Assembly (NCBI GenBank): GCA_913041495.1
Contig: CAJWHT010000011.1
Coordinates: forward strand, 1 to 56,615
Direction of reading: 5' to 3'
DNA from: an uncultured Desulfobacteraceae bacterium
GTDB lineage: Bacteria > Desulfobacterota > Desulfobacteria > Desulfobacterales > Desulfobacteraceae
Length of the DNA stretch: 56,615 nt
The notes under the pieces were generated by a model. The model worked only from the letters and a program-made list of their open reading frames with translations. It was not told the DNA's origin and did no database searches. The translations under genes were made by a program, and so were the position numbers. Shown piece by piece: positions 41,987 to 50,863 of the stretch; the first letter of the stretch is position 1, and every line of letters starts with the position of its first letter.

Positions 41987-42514
41987 ATGGCGAGTAGCAA
42001 TAAACGGGAAAGTGAGCGGTTCAACCTTGAGCTGCCGGTGAACCTGAAGGTGAGCAGTCCGGAAACCACAACGGCAAATATCAAGTTGAAAACCAGCAAT
42101 ATATCTTCCACCGGTGCGCTGATCTCCGCTGACCTGCCCCTGAAAGTCGGCACTACCCTCGAAATCGACATCGACATCCCCCTAGAAGCCCTCAAAACCC
42201 TGAAAGGGGACAAGGCCAAAGTGGCCCTGAAGGGGCAGGTGGTGCGGGTGTCCGGGCGGGGCACCGCCCTGGCCTTTGATAAGGACTGTGAATTCCAGTA
42301 TGTCTCCGAAGAGCCGGGCAATGACGACACCGGCCTGACCCGCAGGGAGAAAGAGATTCTCGACCTGATTGCCTCCGGATTTTCGAACCAGCAGATCGCG
42401 GACGAACTTTTTATCAGTCCGCATACCGTCAAAACCCATCTTCATAATATCTTCAAGAAAATCAACGTGAAACGACGGCTCCAGGCCGCACTTTGGGCGG
42501 CTGAAAACCTCTAA
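41987..42514 (+). CDS. PilZ domain - LuxR-type HTH fusion regulator
   Basis: A 175-residue protein that joins a c-di-GMP-binding PilZ domain to a DNA-binding domain. The PilZ motifs are present: RESER (Arg7-x3-Arg11) and NISSTG (Asn38-x-Ser40-x2-Gly43), spaced as required. Residues ~115-175 form a LuxR/GerE helix-turn-helix: LTRREKEILDLIASGFSNQQ and ISPHTVKTHLHNIFKKINV. GAGGG is 9 bp from ATG 41987, while ATG 41981 is only 3 bp away. It probably acts as a c-di-GMP-responsive transcription factor. It lies 99 bp upstream of the 2-oxoacid dehydrogenase operon on the same strand and may control it. Confidence 0.88.
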   Translation: MASSNKRESERFNLELPVNLKVSSPETTTANIKLKTSNISSTGALISADLPLKVGTTLEIDIDIPLEALKTLKGDKAKVALKGQVVRVSGRGTALAFDKDCEFQYVSEEPGNDDTGLTRREKEILDLIASGFSNQQIADELFISPHTVKTHLHNIFKKINVKRRLQAALWAAENL

Positions 42515-42613
42515 TCTACGCTCTTTGTTGTTCGTTGCTCCTAATTGTATTTGGGTTTACAAGCTATGTTTTGTGGTTACCATTAACCTGAACTCGACAC
42601 AAAGGAGGTTGAT

Positions 42614-43705
42614 ATGCCTTTGGATACCATTGGAACATTTTCGGTCAGCAGGCTTTCCATTCTCGATGAAACCGGTAAGGCGGATACGGATCTTATGCCT
42701 GACCTTTCCGAAGATCAGTTGATCTATCTTTACGAATCCATGACCCTGTCCAGAATGATGGACGCCCGGATGCTCAATCTTCAGCGGCAGGGGCGTCTGG
42801 GGACACTGCCCGTGTGTACGGGGCAGGAGGCGGCGTTCTGCCCGGCCATTCTTGCCATCCGGGATACCGACTGGTTTGTGGGGTCTTACCGGGAACTCGG
42901 GGCACGGCTCATGCGCGGCGAAACGCTGATGAACGCCCTGCTGCTCTTTAACGGGTATGAGGAGGGCAATGTCAACCCGGAGAACGACAGGACCCTGCCC
43001 ATTTCAATCGTTCTGGGGTCCCAGCTTCCCCATGCCGTAGGGCTGGCCTACGCCTCACGGCTGAAAGGGGAGAAAGACACCGTGGCCCTGACGGTTTTTG
43101 GCGACGGTTCCACTTCCGAAGGGGATTTCCACGAGGCACTGAATTTTGCCGGCGTACTGGATGCCCCGGTGATTTTTCTCTGCCAGAACAACCAGTTTGC
43201 CATTTCCACCCCGCGGGAGTTCCAGACGCGATCGGAAACCATTGCCCAAAAGGCGATCGCATACGGGATTCACGGTATCCAGGTGGACGGAAACGATGCG
43301 CTGGCCGTCTACCAGGCCGTGAAAGAGGCCGCGGACAGGGCCAGGCAAGGAGAGGGGCCCACCCTGATCGAAGCGGTCACCTTCCGGATGGCCATGCACA
43401 CCACTGCCGATGATCCCAGCAGGTACCGCAGCGACGACCTTGTGGCGTCCTGGGAGAAAAAAGATCCCATCACCCGCTTCCGCAAGTATCTCACAAAAGA
43501 GGGTATCTGGGATGATGACCGGCAGACGGCGCTTGAAGCGCGGATTAAATCCGATATCGACGCCGCTGTAAAGGAATTTGAACAGGGGGTGGAGATCAAA
43601 CCGGATGCTCCTTTTGACCATGTGTTCGGCACCCCTGCACAGATCATTGAGGATCAGCGGGCCAGATTTCTGGCCGAGCTGGAAAAGGAGGCAGACCATG
43701 GCTAA
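42614..43705 (+). CDS. 2-oxoacid (pyruvate/acetoin type) dehydrogenase E1 alpha
   Basis: A 363-residue thiamine diphosphate enzyme subunit that decarboxylates a 2-oxoacid and transfers the acyl group to lipoamide. The ThDP/Mg motif starts at Gly163 (GDGSTSEGDFHEALNFAG) and ends with CQNNQFAIS. The substrate-pocket region YRELGARLMRGETL and the HTTADDPSRYR phosphorylation-loop segment are also typical. Length and sequence fit the alpha2beta2 type (pyruvate, acetoin or branched-chain) and do not tell which. AAAGGAGG is 4 bp upstream. It overlaps E1 beta by 8 bp. It is the first gene of a complete E1-E2-E3 operon. Confidence 0.93.
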   Translation: MPLDTIGTFSVSRLSILDETGKADTDLMPDLSEDQLIYLYESMTLSRMMDARMLNLQRQGRLGTLPVCTGQEAAFCPAILAIRDTDWFVGSYRELGARLMRGETLMNALLLFNGYEEGNVNPENDRTLPISIVLGSQLPHAVGLAYASRLKGEKDTVALTVFGDGSTSEGDFHEALNFAGVLDAPVIFLCQNNQFAISTPREFQTRSETIAQKAIAYGIHGIQVDGNDALAVYQAVKEAADRARQGEGPTLIEAVTFRMAMHTTADDPSRYRSDDLVASWEKKDPITRFRKYLTKEGIWDDDRQTALEARIKSDIDAAVKEFEQGVEIKPDAPFDHVFGTPAQIIEDQRARFLAELEKEADHG

Positions 43706-44672
43706 GATAAATATGGTGCAGGCCTTGAATACCACCCTTCACGATGTGATGGAAAAAGACAGTTCGGTGTTGATCATGGGCGAAGACGTTGGGGTCAACG
43801 GTGGGGTATTCCGTGTGACCGACGGGCTTTACGAGAAGTACGGCCGTGAGCGGGCCATTGACTCGCCCATCGCGGAGTCCGGCATTCTGGGCACCGCCAT
43901 CGGTATGGCCATCGGCGGTCTTAAGCCGGTAATCGAAATGCAGTTTTCCGGCTTTTCCTACGAGATGATGCATCAGCTTGAGGGCAATGCCTCTCGGATG
44001 CGGAACCGGTCCCGGGGGCAGTTCAGCGTTCCCCTGGTGGTCCGTATGCCCTACGGCGGCGGAGTTCGGGCCCTTGAACACCACTCCGAGAGCAAAGAAG
44101 CCTTTTACGCCCATACCGCCGGTGTCAAGGTGGTGATTCCTTCCAGTCCCACCAACGCAGGTCCCCTGCTAAGAGCTGCCATAGAAGACCCTGATCCCGT
44201 GATTTTCATGGAGCCCAAACGCTCCTACCGTTCGTTTAAGGAAAGTGTCTCCCCCAAAGATTATACCATCGGCCGTGCCGAAATTGTCCGGTCCGGTGAA
44301 GACATCACCATTGTCTCCTGGGGTGCCATGATGCGGGACACCCTTAAGGCCGTGGAGATGATCGAGAGCGACACCGAGTTTTCACCGGAGATTATCGATC
44401 TTTTAACCATCTCCCCCATGGATGCGGCCACCATCGTTGAATCGGTGAAAAAGACCGGCCGCTGCGTGGTGATCCAGGAGGCCCAGCAGTCCTTTGGCCC
44501 GGCCAGTGAGATTATCGCTTTGATCAACGACCAGGCACTGATGTATCTGGAAGCCCCGGTAAAACGGGTAACCATGTATGACGTGGTTATGCCGCTGTTT
44601 GCCCGGGAGATGATGTACCTGCCGTCCAAGGGCCAGATTGTCCGGGCCATCCGGGAAACCCTGGAATTTTAG
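43698..44672 (+). CDS. 2-oxoacid dehydrogenase E1 beta
   Basis: A 324-residue beta subunit, with MGEDVGVNGGVFRVTDGLYEKYG cut short here to the key GEDVG and FRVTDGL blocks, then SPIAESGILGTAIGMAI, MPYGGGVRALEHHSES (His of the active site) and VVIPSSPTNAGPLL. It completes the E1 heterotetramer. The start is ATG 43698, with AAGGAGG 8 bp upstream inside the alpha gene; the reading frame is open from 43578 but a longer protein would duplicate upstream coding sequence. It lies 9 bp before E2. Confidence 0.93.
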   Translation: MAKINMVQALNTTLHDVMEKDSSVLIMGEDVGVNGGVFRVTDGLYEKYGRERAIDSPIAESGILGTAIGMAIGGLKPVIEMQFSGFSYEMMHQLEGNASRMRNRSRGQFSVPLVVRMPYGGGVRALEHHSESKEAFYAHTAGVKVVIPSSPTNAGPLLRAAIEDPDPVIFMEPKRSYRSFKESVSPKDYTIGRAEIVRSGEDITIVSWGAMMRDTLKAVEMIESDTEFSPEIIDLLTISPMDAATIVESVKKTGRCVVIQEAQQSFGPASEIIALINDQALMYLEAPVKRVTMYDVVMPLFAREMMYLPSKGQIVRAIRETLEF

Positions 44673-44681
44673 GAGGAAGCC

Positions 44682-46034
44682 ATGTTTGAATTCAAGTTAC
44701 CTGATCTCGGAGAAGGAATTCACGAGGGCGAACTGCTTCAATGGCACGTGGCCGTAGGAGATACGGTAAAAGAAGATGATCCGCTTTGCGAAATGGAAAC
44801 GGACAAGGCCGCCGTCACCATACCCTCCCCCAGGGCAGGGGTTATCTCAGCCCTGAACGCCTCCCCCGGGGATACCGTGGATGTGGGCAGCGTATTTGTG
44901 GTGATTGATGACGGCAGCGGTGATGCGGCTGCTAAAGAAAAGGCTGCGCAGGAAGAGGCTTCTGATACCGCCCCGCAAGAAAAAAACGCGTCCCGGCCTG
45001 ACCCTCCGTCTGAACAGCGGCCCAAAGGACGGGTTCTGGCCGCCCCTGCCACCCGCAGGCTGGCCAGGGAAATGGGAATTGATATTACGCAGGTCTCCGG
45101 GTCCGGCCCGGGGGGCCGGGTAACACCGGAAGATTTAAACGCTTATGATGGCGCTGACGCAGGTCCTGATACGGCAGAAAACCCGGAGGATACGGCTGCT
45201 GAAGACCGGGCATCAGAACCGAAGGCCGTTGCTGAGCCGCTTGAGGTTTCAGGGATTCCTTTCCTTGAGGTGCAGGGGCTTGCCACGCCGGACGGACCAG
45301 TGGAACGCGAACCCTTCCGGTCGCTGCGGAACAAGGTGGCGGTGAAGATGACTTCTTCCAGCATCCTGATGCCCCATGTGGCGCATATGGATGACATTGA
45401 CGTCACGGACATTGAAGCCCAGCGCTTGGCATACAACCTTCGGCAGGCAGACAAGTCCGATGCCGGCCGGGAAGAGACGGCTGAGAAAAATCCGGGTAAG
45501 CTGACCCTCCTGGCCTTTGTGATGAAGGCGGTGGCGGCAGGACTCAAGGATTATCCCATGTTCAACGCCAGTGTGGATCTGTCTTCCCGTGAAATCGTGT
45601 ACAAGAAATATTACAATATCGGTTTTGCCGCAGATACCCCGAGGGGACTGATGGTGCCCGTGGTCCACGATGCGGACCGCCAAAGCCTGGCAGGGGTGGG
45701 ATATCGCATCCGCCATCTGGCAGGGCTGGCCAGGAACGGGGAGATTTCCGTTCCCGAGCTTACCGGCGGTACCTTTACCATCACCAATGTCGGGGCCATC
45801 GGCGGCACCCATGTATTTCCCATTATCAATGCTCCGGAATCCGCCATTTTAGGCCTTGGCCGGGTGGAGAAAAGGCCGGTGGTGGTGGGGGACGATAAAA
45901 TCAGGGTGAGAAAGATTCTGCCTGTGACCCTCTGTTTCGACCACCGGGTGGCGGACGGTGCCCAGGCCGCTGCCTTTGTGAGGGATCTCAAAGATATGCT
46001 GGAAAACCGTCTTGAGTTTATGAGCCGGATCTAA
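44682..46034 (+). CDS. 2-oxoacid dehydrogenase E2 (dihydrolipoamide acyltransferase)
   Basis: A 450-residue core component that receives the acyl group on lipoyl-lysine and gives it to CoA. One N-terminal lipoyl domain carries Lys42 in METDKAAVTIPSP. An acidic Ala/Glu/Asp-rich linker follows, then the subunit-binding domain (APATRRLAREMGIDI, GPGGRVTPEDL at ~115-150), a second acidic linker, and the catalytic domain ending in CFDHRVADGAQAA with His421-x3-Asp425-Gly426. A hydrophilic insertion near residue 245-270 (SDAGREETAEKNPG) is unusual. AGGAGG precedes the ATG. Acetyl or branched acyl substrate cannot be told. Confidence 0.93.
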   Translation: MFEFKLPDLGEGIHEGELLQWHVAVGDTVKEDDPLCEMETDKAAVTIPSPRAGVISALNASPGDTVDVGSVFVVIDDGSGDAAAKEKAAQEEASDTAPQEKNASRPDPPSEQRPKGRVLAAPATRRLAREMGIDITQVSGSGPGGRVTPEDLNAYDGADAGPDTAENPEDTAAEDRASEPKAVAEPLEVSGIPFLEVQGLATPDGPVEREPFRSLRNKVAVKMTSSSILMPHVAHMDDIDVTDIEAQRLAYNLRQADKSDAGREETAEKNPGKLTLLAFVMKAVAAGLKDYPMFNASVDLSSREIVYKKYYNIGFAADTPRGLMVPVVHDADRQSLAGVGYRIRHLAGLARNGEISVPELTGGTFTITNVGAIGGTHVFPIINAPESAILGLGRVEKRPVVVGDDKIRVRKILPVTLCFDHRVADGAQAAAFVRDLKDMLENRLEFMSRI

Positions 46035-46062
46035 TTGAACCGTGAGCCAAAGGAGATAGACC

Positions 46063-47508
46063 ATGGTTGTGGGTGAAATGATTCTTGAAACGGATATACT
46101 GGTCATCGGCGGCGGCCCGGGGGGATACACCGCAGCCATCCATGCCGCAGATCTTGGTCGGGATGTGGTGCTGGTGGAATCCCGCAAGCAATTGGGCGGT
46201 GTCTGCCTGACCGAAGGATGTATCCCGTCAAAAACCCTGATTCATGCGGTTGGCCTGGCGCGCAATGCCGATGATGCAAGGCGCATGGGGCTGGTCCATG
46301 ACGGGATTTCCTTTGACGTGGACAAGCTGCGGCGCCATGTTCAAAAAACCGTGAAGGTGCTCTCATCCGGGGTCTCGTCCCTGGTGGAGAACCGGGAAAT
46401 CGAACGGATCACCGGCCATGCCAGGTTTCAGGACAAAAATACGGTCTATGTGGACGGGGCCAACACCATTGTGCATTTTAATCATGCCATCATTGCCACG
46501 GGCTCTGAGATCAATGCCCTGCCTGCCGAGGTAATGAAAAACCTGCCGGACGGCGACTCCGGTATCTGGACCTCTGCCCAGGCCCTGGGGGTACCGGAAA
46601 TCCCGGAAAGCCTGCTGGTAATCGGCGGGGGGTATATCGGGCTTGAAATCGGCCAGGCCTATGCAGGCCTTGGCAGCCGGGTCTCCTTGGTGGAGTTCAA
46701 TGAAGCCCTGCTATCCGGGGCGGATAAAGATCTGGTCCGGGTGGTGGTAACGCATTGCGAGCGGGATTTTGAAGCCGTGCACACCGGGGCCAAGGTGACT
46801 GCCATTGAGCCGGTTGAAGACGGATTCCGGGTGACGATGGAAAAATCGGAGGATGAAAGCCAAGAAGGCTTTCAACAGGAATTTACCCGGGTGCTGGCCG
46901 CCACGGGAAGACATCCCAACACCCGTGATCTGGGGCTGGACCTGATCGGACTTGAGCCGGACGCAAAGGGCCTCATCCCCACGGATGAAGTCTGCCGGAC
47001 GCCGGTGCCACACATATTTGCCATCGGCGACGTGGCCAAAGGCCCGGCATTGGCGCACAAGGCATCCCGGGAAGGGAAGGTGGCCGTGGAGGTGATTTGC
47101 GGAAAGTCCAGTGCCTTTGACAATGTGGCAGTGCCGGCCGTGCTGTTCACCCATCCGGAAATCGCCTGGACAGGGCTGACAGAAGCCGATGCGAAAGAAA
47201 AGAACATTGCCTATAAAGTGGGGAAATTCCCCCTCACCGCCCTGGGGCGCGCCAGGAGCACCGGAAAGACAGACGGGTTTGTCAAAGTCCTGGCGGAACC
47301 GGAATCCGATGTGATCTTAGGTGTGGGCATTGTGGGGGAACATGCCTCGGAACTGGTGGCCGAAGCCACCCTGGCCATAGAGATGGGGGCCTGCCTGGAA
47401 GACCTTATCGTGACCATCCACCCCCATCCCACTTTTTCCGAATCCCTGATGGAAGCCGCAGAGATGGCCTCCCACGGATCCGTCCACATGATGAAGGCTT
47501 CGTCATGA
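46063..47508 (+). CDS. lpdA: Dihydrolipoamide dehydrogenase (E3)
   Basis: A 481-residue flavoprotein that reoxidises dihydrolipoamide with NAD+. The FAD motif is GGGPGGYTAAIHAADLG, the redox disulfide is Cys48-Cys53 in GGVCLTEGCIPSK, the NAD-binding site is VIGGGYIGLEIGQAYAGLG, and the base is His in the C-terminal HPHPTFSESLMEAA. AAAGGAG is 9 bp upstream of the ATG. It overlaps the lipoate-ligase gene by 4 bp. It shares the operon with E1 and E2, so it is likely dedicated to this complex. Confidence 0.95.
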   Translation: MVVGEMILETDILVIGGGPGGYTAAIHAADLGRDVVLVESRKQLGGVCLTEGCIPSKTLIHAVGLARNADDARRMGLVHDGISFDVDKLRRHVQKTVKVLSSGVSSLVENREIERITGHARFQDKNTVYVDGANTIVHFNHAIIATGSEINALPAEVMKNLPDGDSGIWTSAQALGVPEIPESLLVIGGGYIGLEIGQAYAGLGSRVSLVEFNEALLSGADKDLVRVVVTHCERDFEAVHTGAKVTAIEPVEDGFRVTMEKSEDESQEGFQQEFTRVLAATGRHPNTRDLGLDLIGLEPDAKGLIPTDEVCRTPVPHIFAIGDVAKGPALAHKASREGKVAVEVICGKSSAFDNVAVPAVLFTHPEIAWTGLTEADAKEKNIAYKVGKFPLTALGRARSTGKTDGFVKVLAEPESDVILGVGIVGEHASELVAEATLAIEMGACLEDLIVTIHPHPTFSESLMEAAEMASHGSVHMMKASS

Positions 47509-48167
47509 CCGGCGGGATTCAGTCCAAAAGGGACGATTTCGGTATACGCTCATTTGACTATGACCGGCAGTTGCTGGCCGGGGTAAAGGCCACCGGCGCA
47601 GCGGATGTAAGTATTTATCCCTTCCACCGGGAGGCCGTGGTGGCCGGCCGGGGCAGCCGCCTTGACCGGGAGATCCGTCTGGACCGGGTGCAAGCGGACG
47701 GCGTTGCAGTCTATCGCCGCATGGGCGGCGGGTGTTCCGTTTTCCTTGACCCCGGGAATCTTATTGTCTCCATCGCCTTTCCGGCCGAGGGCTTCGGGGG
47801 GATTCAGACCCTGTTTGACCGGTGCTCGGACTGGCTGATCCGTGGGCTTTCCGATGCCGGTGTCAGCGGGGTGTATCAGGACGGGATATCTGACCTTGTC
47901 ATCGCAGACCGGAAGATCGCGGGCTCCTGTTTTTACAGGGCCAAAGGGCTTGCCTATTATTCCGCGGCGATCCTTGTGACGCCGGATCTGGCCAAGATGG
48001 CGTCCTATCTGCGCCATCCGCCAAGGGAGCCTGCCTACCGGCAGGGACGTTCCCATGCAGCGTTTGTGGCCGGGGTAAACTTTTTTTATCCGGAACTTAC
48101 CGTGTCCACCCTTGCCCGGTTGCTTGGCAACCGCCTGGATCCTGCTTTTATGGACGCTGCGGCATGA
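47505..48167 (+). CDS. Lipoate-protein ligase A family protein
   Basis: A 220-residue protein with the biotin/lipoate ligase fold. Diagnostic features are the YRRMGGGCSVFLDPGNL loop and the catalytic-lysine strand DLVIADRKIAGSCFYRAKG. It is shorter than E. coli LplA (no C-terminal accessory domain), similar to the LipM/LipL/LplA catalytic core. ATGA overlap with the E3 gene shows it is part of the dehydrogenase operon, so it probably attaches lipoate or octanoate to the E2 lysine. Ligase or transferase activity is not decided by sequence. Confidence 0.88.
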   Translation: MTGGIQSKRDDFGIRSFDYDRQLLAGVKATGAADVSIYPFHREAVVAGRGSRLDREIRLDRVQADGVAVYRRMGGGCSVFLDPGNLIVSIAFPAEGFGGIQTLFDRCSDWLIRGLSDAGVSGVYQDGISDLVIADRKIAGSCFYRAKGLAYYSAAILVTPDLAKMASYLRHPPREPAYRQGRSHAAFVAGVNFFYPELTVSTLARLLGNRLDPAFMDAAA

Positions 48168-48202
48168 CAGGCCTGGGTTCCCGTTCCTTTTTCCCTCACG
48201 TT

Positions 48203-49423
48203 TTACGAATCAACAGATGGTTCACTGGTCCCTTTATTGCTGAGCCATTGGTCCGCCTTTTTATCCAGGGCCATCCTTTTGTTTTTGCCCAGCTTTACTG
48301 CCACTTCTTTTTTCTTGGCCTTGATTGCGGGCTTTAGATCTCCGGGGGCATTTCGTACGGCCACGGCCAGCCAGAAGTAGGCCTGGGCCGCGTCTTTTTT
48401 GACCCCTTTCCCGGTGTCATAGAGCATGGCCAGATGGTACTGGGCCTTGAGATAGTTCTGACCGGCCGCTTTCTTGATCAGGCGGATGCCCCGCTTGGGG
48501 TCCTGCTTGTAGCCTGCGCCTTCCAGAAGATAGAGACCGGTGCCGAATATCTTTCCGGGTGTGCCGTGTTCCTCCAGGCGTTTTATCTCCTCCTCAATGT
48601 ATTCGGATGTGGCGGCAAGGGCCCCGGCCGTCACTCCGGTCTTCTCCAGGTGTGCCATGTATTTGACCAGCAGCTTCCTCAATGCCGGTACATCCGGGTT
48701 CAGGCGTTCATAAAGCTTCATTTTTTTCGGCCAGGTTTTCCGGACATGGTTTAAAAAAGCGGTGCAATGTCCTGACCTGCCGTTGTATCCGCCCAGTTGC
48801 TTCCTGAACAGGATCATGTTCCGGCTGGATTTATCTATACCGAAGTCCTGATAGGCCTGCTCTTCCAGCAGCCAGGCATCGCATTCCAGTTCATTGGACC
48901 GGGCGGTGTCCGTCAGGCCTTTCAGGTATTGATCCCCGTGCCCCACAAGTTCATGGACCAGGATGGCGGCCAGTTCGTCCGTGGGCCATTTAATGCCGTG
49001 GCGGGAGATGATAACGGGCAGCGGTTTTTTTGCATTGTCTGTCTGGCCGTCCAGATAGTAGGGCAAAAAGAGGGCGACACGAACCATGGCCAGATCCTGC
49101 TCCCGGCTTGGGTAGTTGGGGTTATAAACGATATATACGTCTCCGGTTGCTTTGATGCGGTTAATATCCCGGGAAAGCCCCTTGGCTTTCTTGTCAATCA
49201 GATCCAGTGCCTGTTTGATTTTCCGGATGGCTTTTTTTGCGTCCATCAGGTTCACATCAAAAGAGCGGTCCGGGTCAACCGGAACCGTCTGGATGCGGAT
49301 ACCGTCGTAGCGGACATCCAGAGGTCCTGTCCGGGCGTGTACCATGGCCGAAGAGATGAAAAGAAGGATAAAGACAATGACGTAAGTGTAAAGAAATGAT
49401 GGAGATTGGAATAATTTATTCAT
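48203..49423 (-). CDS. Sel1-repeat periplasmic protein with HExxGH motif
   Basis: A 406-residue secreted or membrane-anchored protein. Residues ~10-28 are a hydrophobic signal segment (FLYTYVIVFILLFISSAMVHA). Centrally, His157-Glu158-x2-Gly-His162 (HELVGH) resembles the HExxGH zinc motif of dipeptidyl peptidase III, and NELECDAW about 20 residues later offers a further glutamate ligand. The C-terminal part contains two Sel1-like repeats (RGIRLIKKAAGQNYLKAQYH and LAMLYDTGKGVKKDAAQAYF). The start ATG 49423 has AGGA 6 bp upstream; the longer frame to 49561 is not needed. No family with this exact layout is recognised. A peptidase role is a suggestion. Confidence 0.75.
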   Translation of the reverse strand: MNKLFQSPSFLYTYVIVFILLFISSAMVHARTGPLDVRYDGIRIQTVPVDPDRSFDVNLMDAKKAIRKIKQALDLIDKKAKGLSRDINRIKATGDVYIVYNPNYPSREQDLAMVRVALFLPYYLDGQTDNAKKPLPVIISRHGIKWPTDELAAILVHELVGHGDQYLKGLTDTARSNELECDAWLLEEQAYQDFGIDKSSRNMILFRKQLGGYNGRSGHCTAFLNHVRKTWPKKMKLYERLNPDVPALRKLLVKYMAHLEKTGVTAGALAATSEYIEEEIKRLEEHGTPGKIFGTGLYLLEGAGYKQDPKRGIRLIKKAAGQNYLKAQYHLAMLYDTGKGVKKDAAQAYFWLAVAVRNAPGDLKPAIKAKKKEVAVKLGKNKRMALDKKADQWLSNKGTSEPSVDS

Positions 49424-49680
49424 AGAGATCCTATATGCGTTCAGGTTTGAGATCGGCAACAGATACCAAAATGCCGACTGTTTTTCAAGGGATGCCGGTA
49501 GGGGGGGCTTTGGCAGGTGTGCCGGCGCAAGAAGTGGTGCCAGGACTGTTAGGAAAATCAATACAAACCGTTTGGATATTGTGAATCCTTTTTTTAGCCG
49601 CCCTCTGGTATCTTAGCAAAAAAACAGGTATAGAATAAGTTTTAACTCAAAATATCCACAGGCTTCCGGAGGAAGGAAAA

Positions 49681-50787
49681 ATGAAAAAAGTAGCAATGGT
49701 CGGCTGGCGGGGCATGGTTGGGTCCGTGCTCATGGAAAGAATGATGGCGGAAAATGATTTTGAAGAGTTTACCCCGGTATTCTTTACCACCTCCCAGGCC
49801 GGCCAGAAGGCACCGGATGTGGGAAAGGATGTCCCTGACCTCATTGATGCCCATGATATCGATACCCTGATGGAGATGGATATTGTGCTTTCCTGCCAGG
49901 GCGGCTCCTATACGGAAGCGGTCCGGCCGCAGCTTGAGGCGCGTGACTGGAAAGGATACTGGATTGATGCGGCCTCCACCCTGAGAATGGATGACCAGAG
50001 CATCATCGTTCTGGATCCGGTGAACCTGGATGTGATTGAAGAGGCGCTGGCCAGGGGAATCAAGAACTATATCGGCGGCAACTGCACGGTGTCGCTGATG
50101 CTCATGGCCCTGGGCGGCCTCTTTCAAAACGATATGGTGGAATGGCTGACCTCCATGACCTACCAGGCGGCCTCCGGTGCCGGGGCTAAAAATATGGAAG
50201 AACTGGTGTCCCAGATGAGAGCTTTGGGGGATAATGCCGCCCCGATTCTTGATGATCCGGCTTCCGCCATACTGGATCTTGACCGGAAGGTTACCGATAC
50301 CCTTCGTTCCGCCGATTTTCCCACAGCCAACTGGGGAGTCCCCTTAGGGGCGAGCCTGATACCCTGGATTGACCGGGCCATGGAAAACGGCCAGACCCGT
50401 GAAGAGTGGAAAGGATTTGTGGAAACCAACAAAATCCTGGGACGCTCGGACAATCCCGTACCCATTGACGGCCAGTGCGTCCGCATCGCTTCCATGCGCT
50501 GCCATTCCCAGGCCTTTACCATCAAGCTCAAACAGGATGTGCCCCTGGACGAGATCAACGACGTTCTGGCCAAAAATAATGACTGGGTGAAGGTGATTCC
50601 CAATACCAAGGAAGAGACCGTCCGGGAACTGACCCCGGCCAAAGTGACCGGCACCCTGTCCGTTCCGGTGGGCCGTATTCGCAAGATGAACCTGGGCGGC
50701 GAATACCTGACGGCATTTTCCGTTGGCGATCAGCTTCTGTGGGGCGCAGCCGAACCCCTGCGCAGGATTTTGAATATCATTCTTTAG
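49681..50787 (+). CDS. asd: Aspartate-semialdehyde dehydrogenase
   Basis: A 368-residue enzyme that reduces aspartyl phosphate to aspartate semialdehyde with NADPH, the branch point to lysine, diaminopimelate, threonine and methionine. It is the enterobacterial (E. coli Asd) type: [14 protein letters not shown] at the N-terminus, catalytic Cys135 in [15 protein letters not shown], and His275 in [14 protein letters not shown]. Length matches E. coli. GGAGGAAGG lies 6 bp upstream of the ATG. It stands alone with its own terminator. Confidence 0.97.
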   Translation: MKKVAMVGWRGMVGSVLMERMMAENDFEEFTPVFFTTSQAGQKAPDVGKDVPDLIDAHDIDTLMEMDIVLSCQGGSYTEAVRPQLEARDWKGYWIDAASTLRMDDQSIIVLDPVNLDVIEEALARGIKNYIGGNCTVSLMLMALGGLFQNDMVEWLTSMTYQAASGAGAKNMEELVSQMRALGDNAAPILDDPASAILDLDRKVTDTLRSADFPTANWGVPLGASLIPWIDRAMENGQTREEWKGFVETNKILGRSDNPVPIDGQCVRIASMRCHSQAFTIKLKQDVPLDEINDVLAKNNDWVKVIPNTKEETVRELTPAKVTGTLSVPVGRIRKMNLGGEYLTAFSVGDQLLWGAAEPLRRILNIIL

Positions 50788-50814
50788 CCGAAGTTCAAAT
50801 AAATTGTATCACTC

Positions 50815-50852
50815 ATCCCCCTGCCGGTGAACCGGTGGGGGGATATTTTTTT
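50815..50852 (+). terminator. Rho-independent terminator of asd
   Basis: ATCCCCCTGCCGG (50815-50827) pairs with CCGGTGGGGGGAT (50832-50844) with two G-U wobbles around a TGAA tetraloop, followed by ATTTTTTT (50845-50852). It sits 28 bp after the asd stop and 12 bp from the 3' end of the leftward transporter gene. Confidence 0.92.
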
Positions 50853-50863
50853 AGGGGGCAGGT

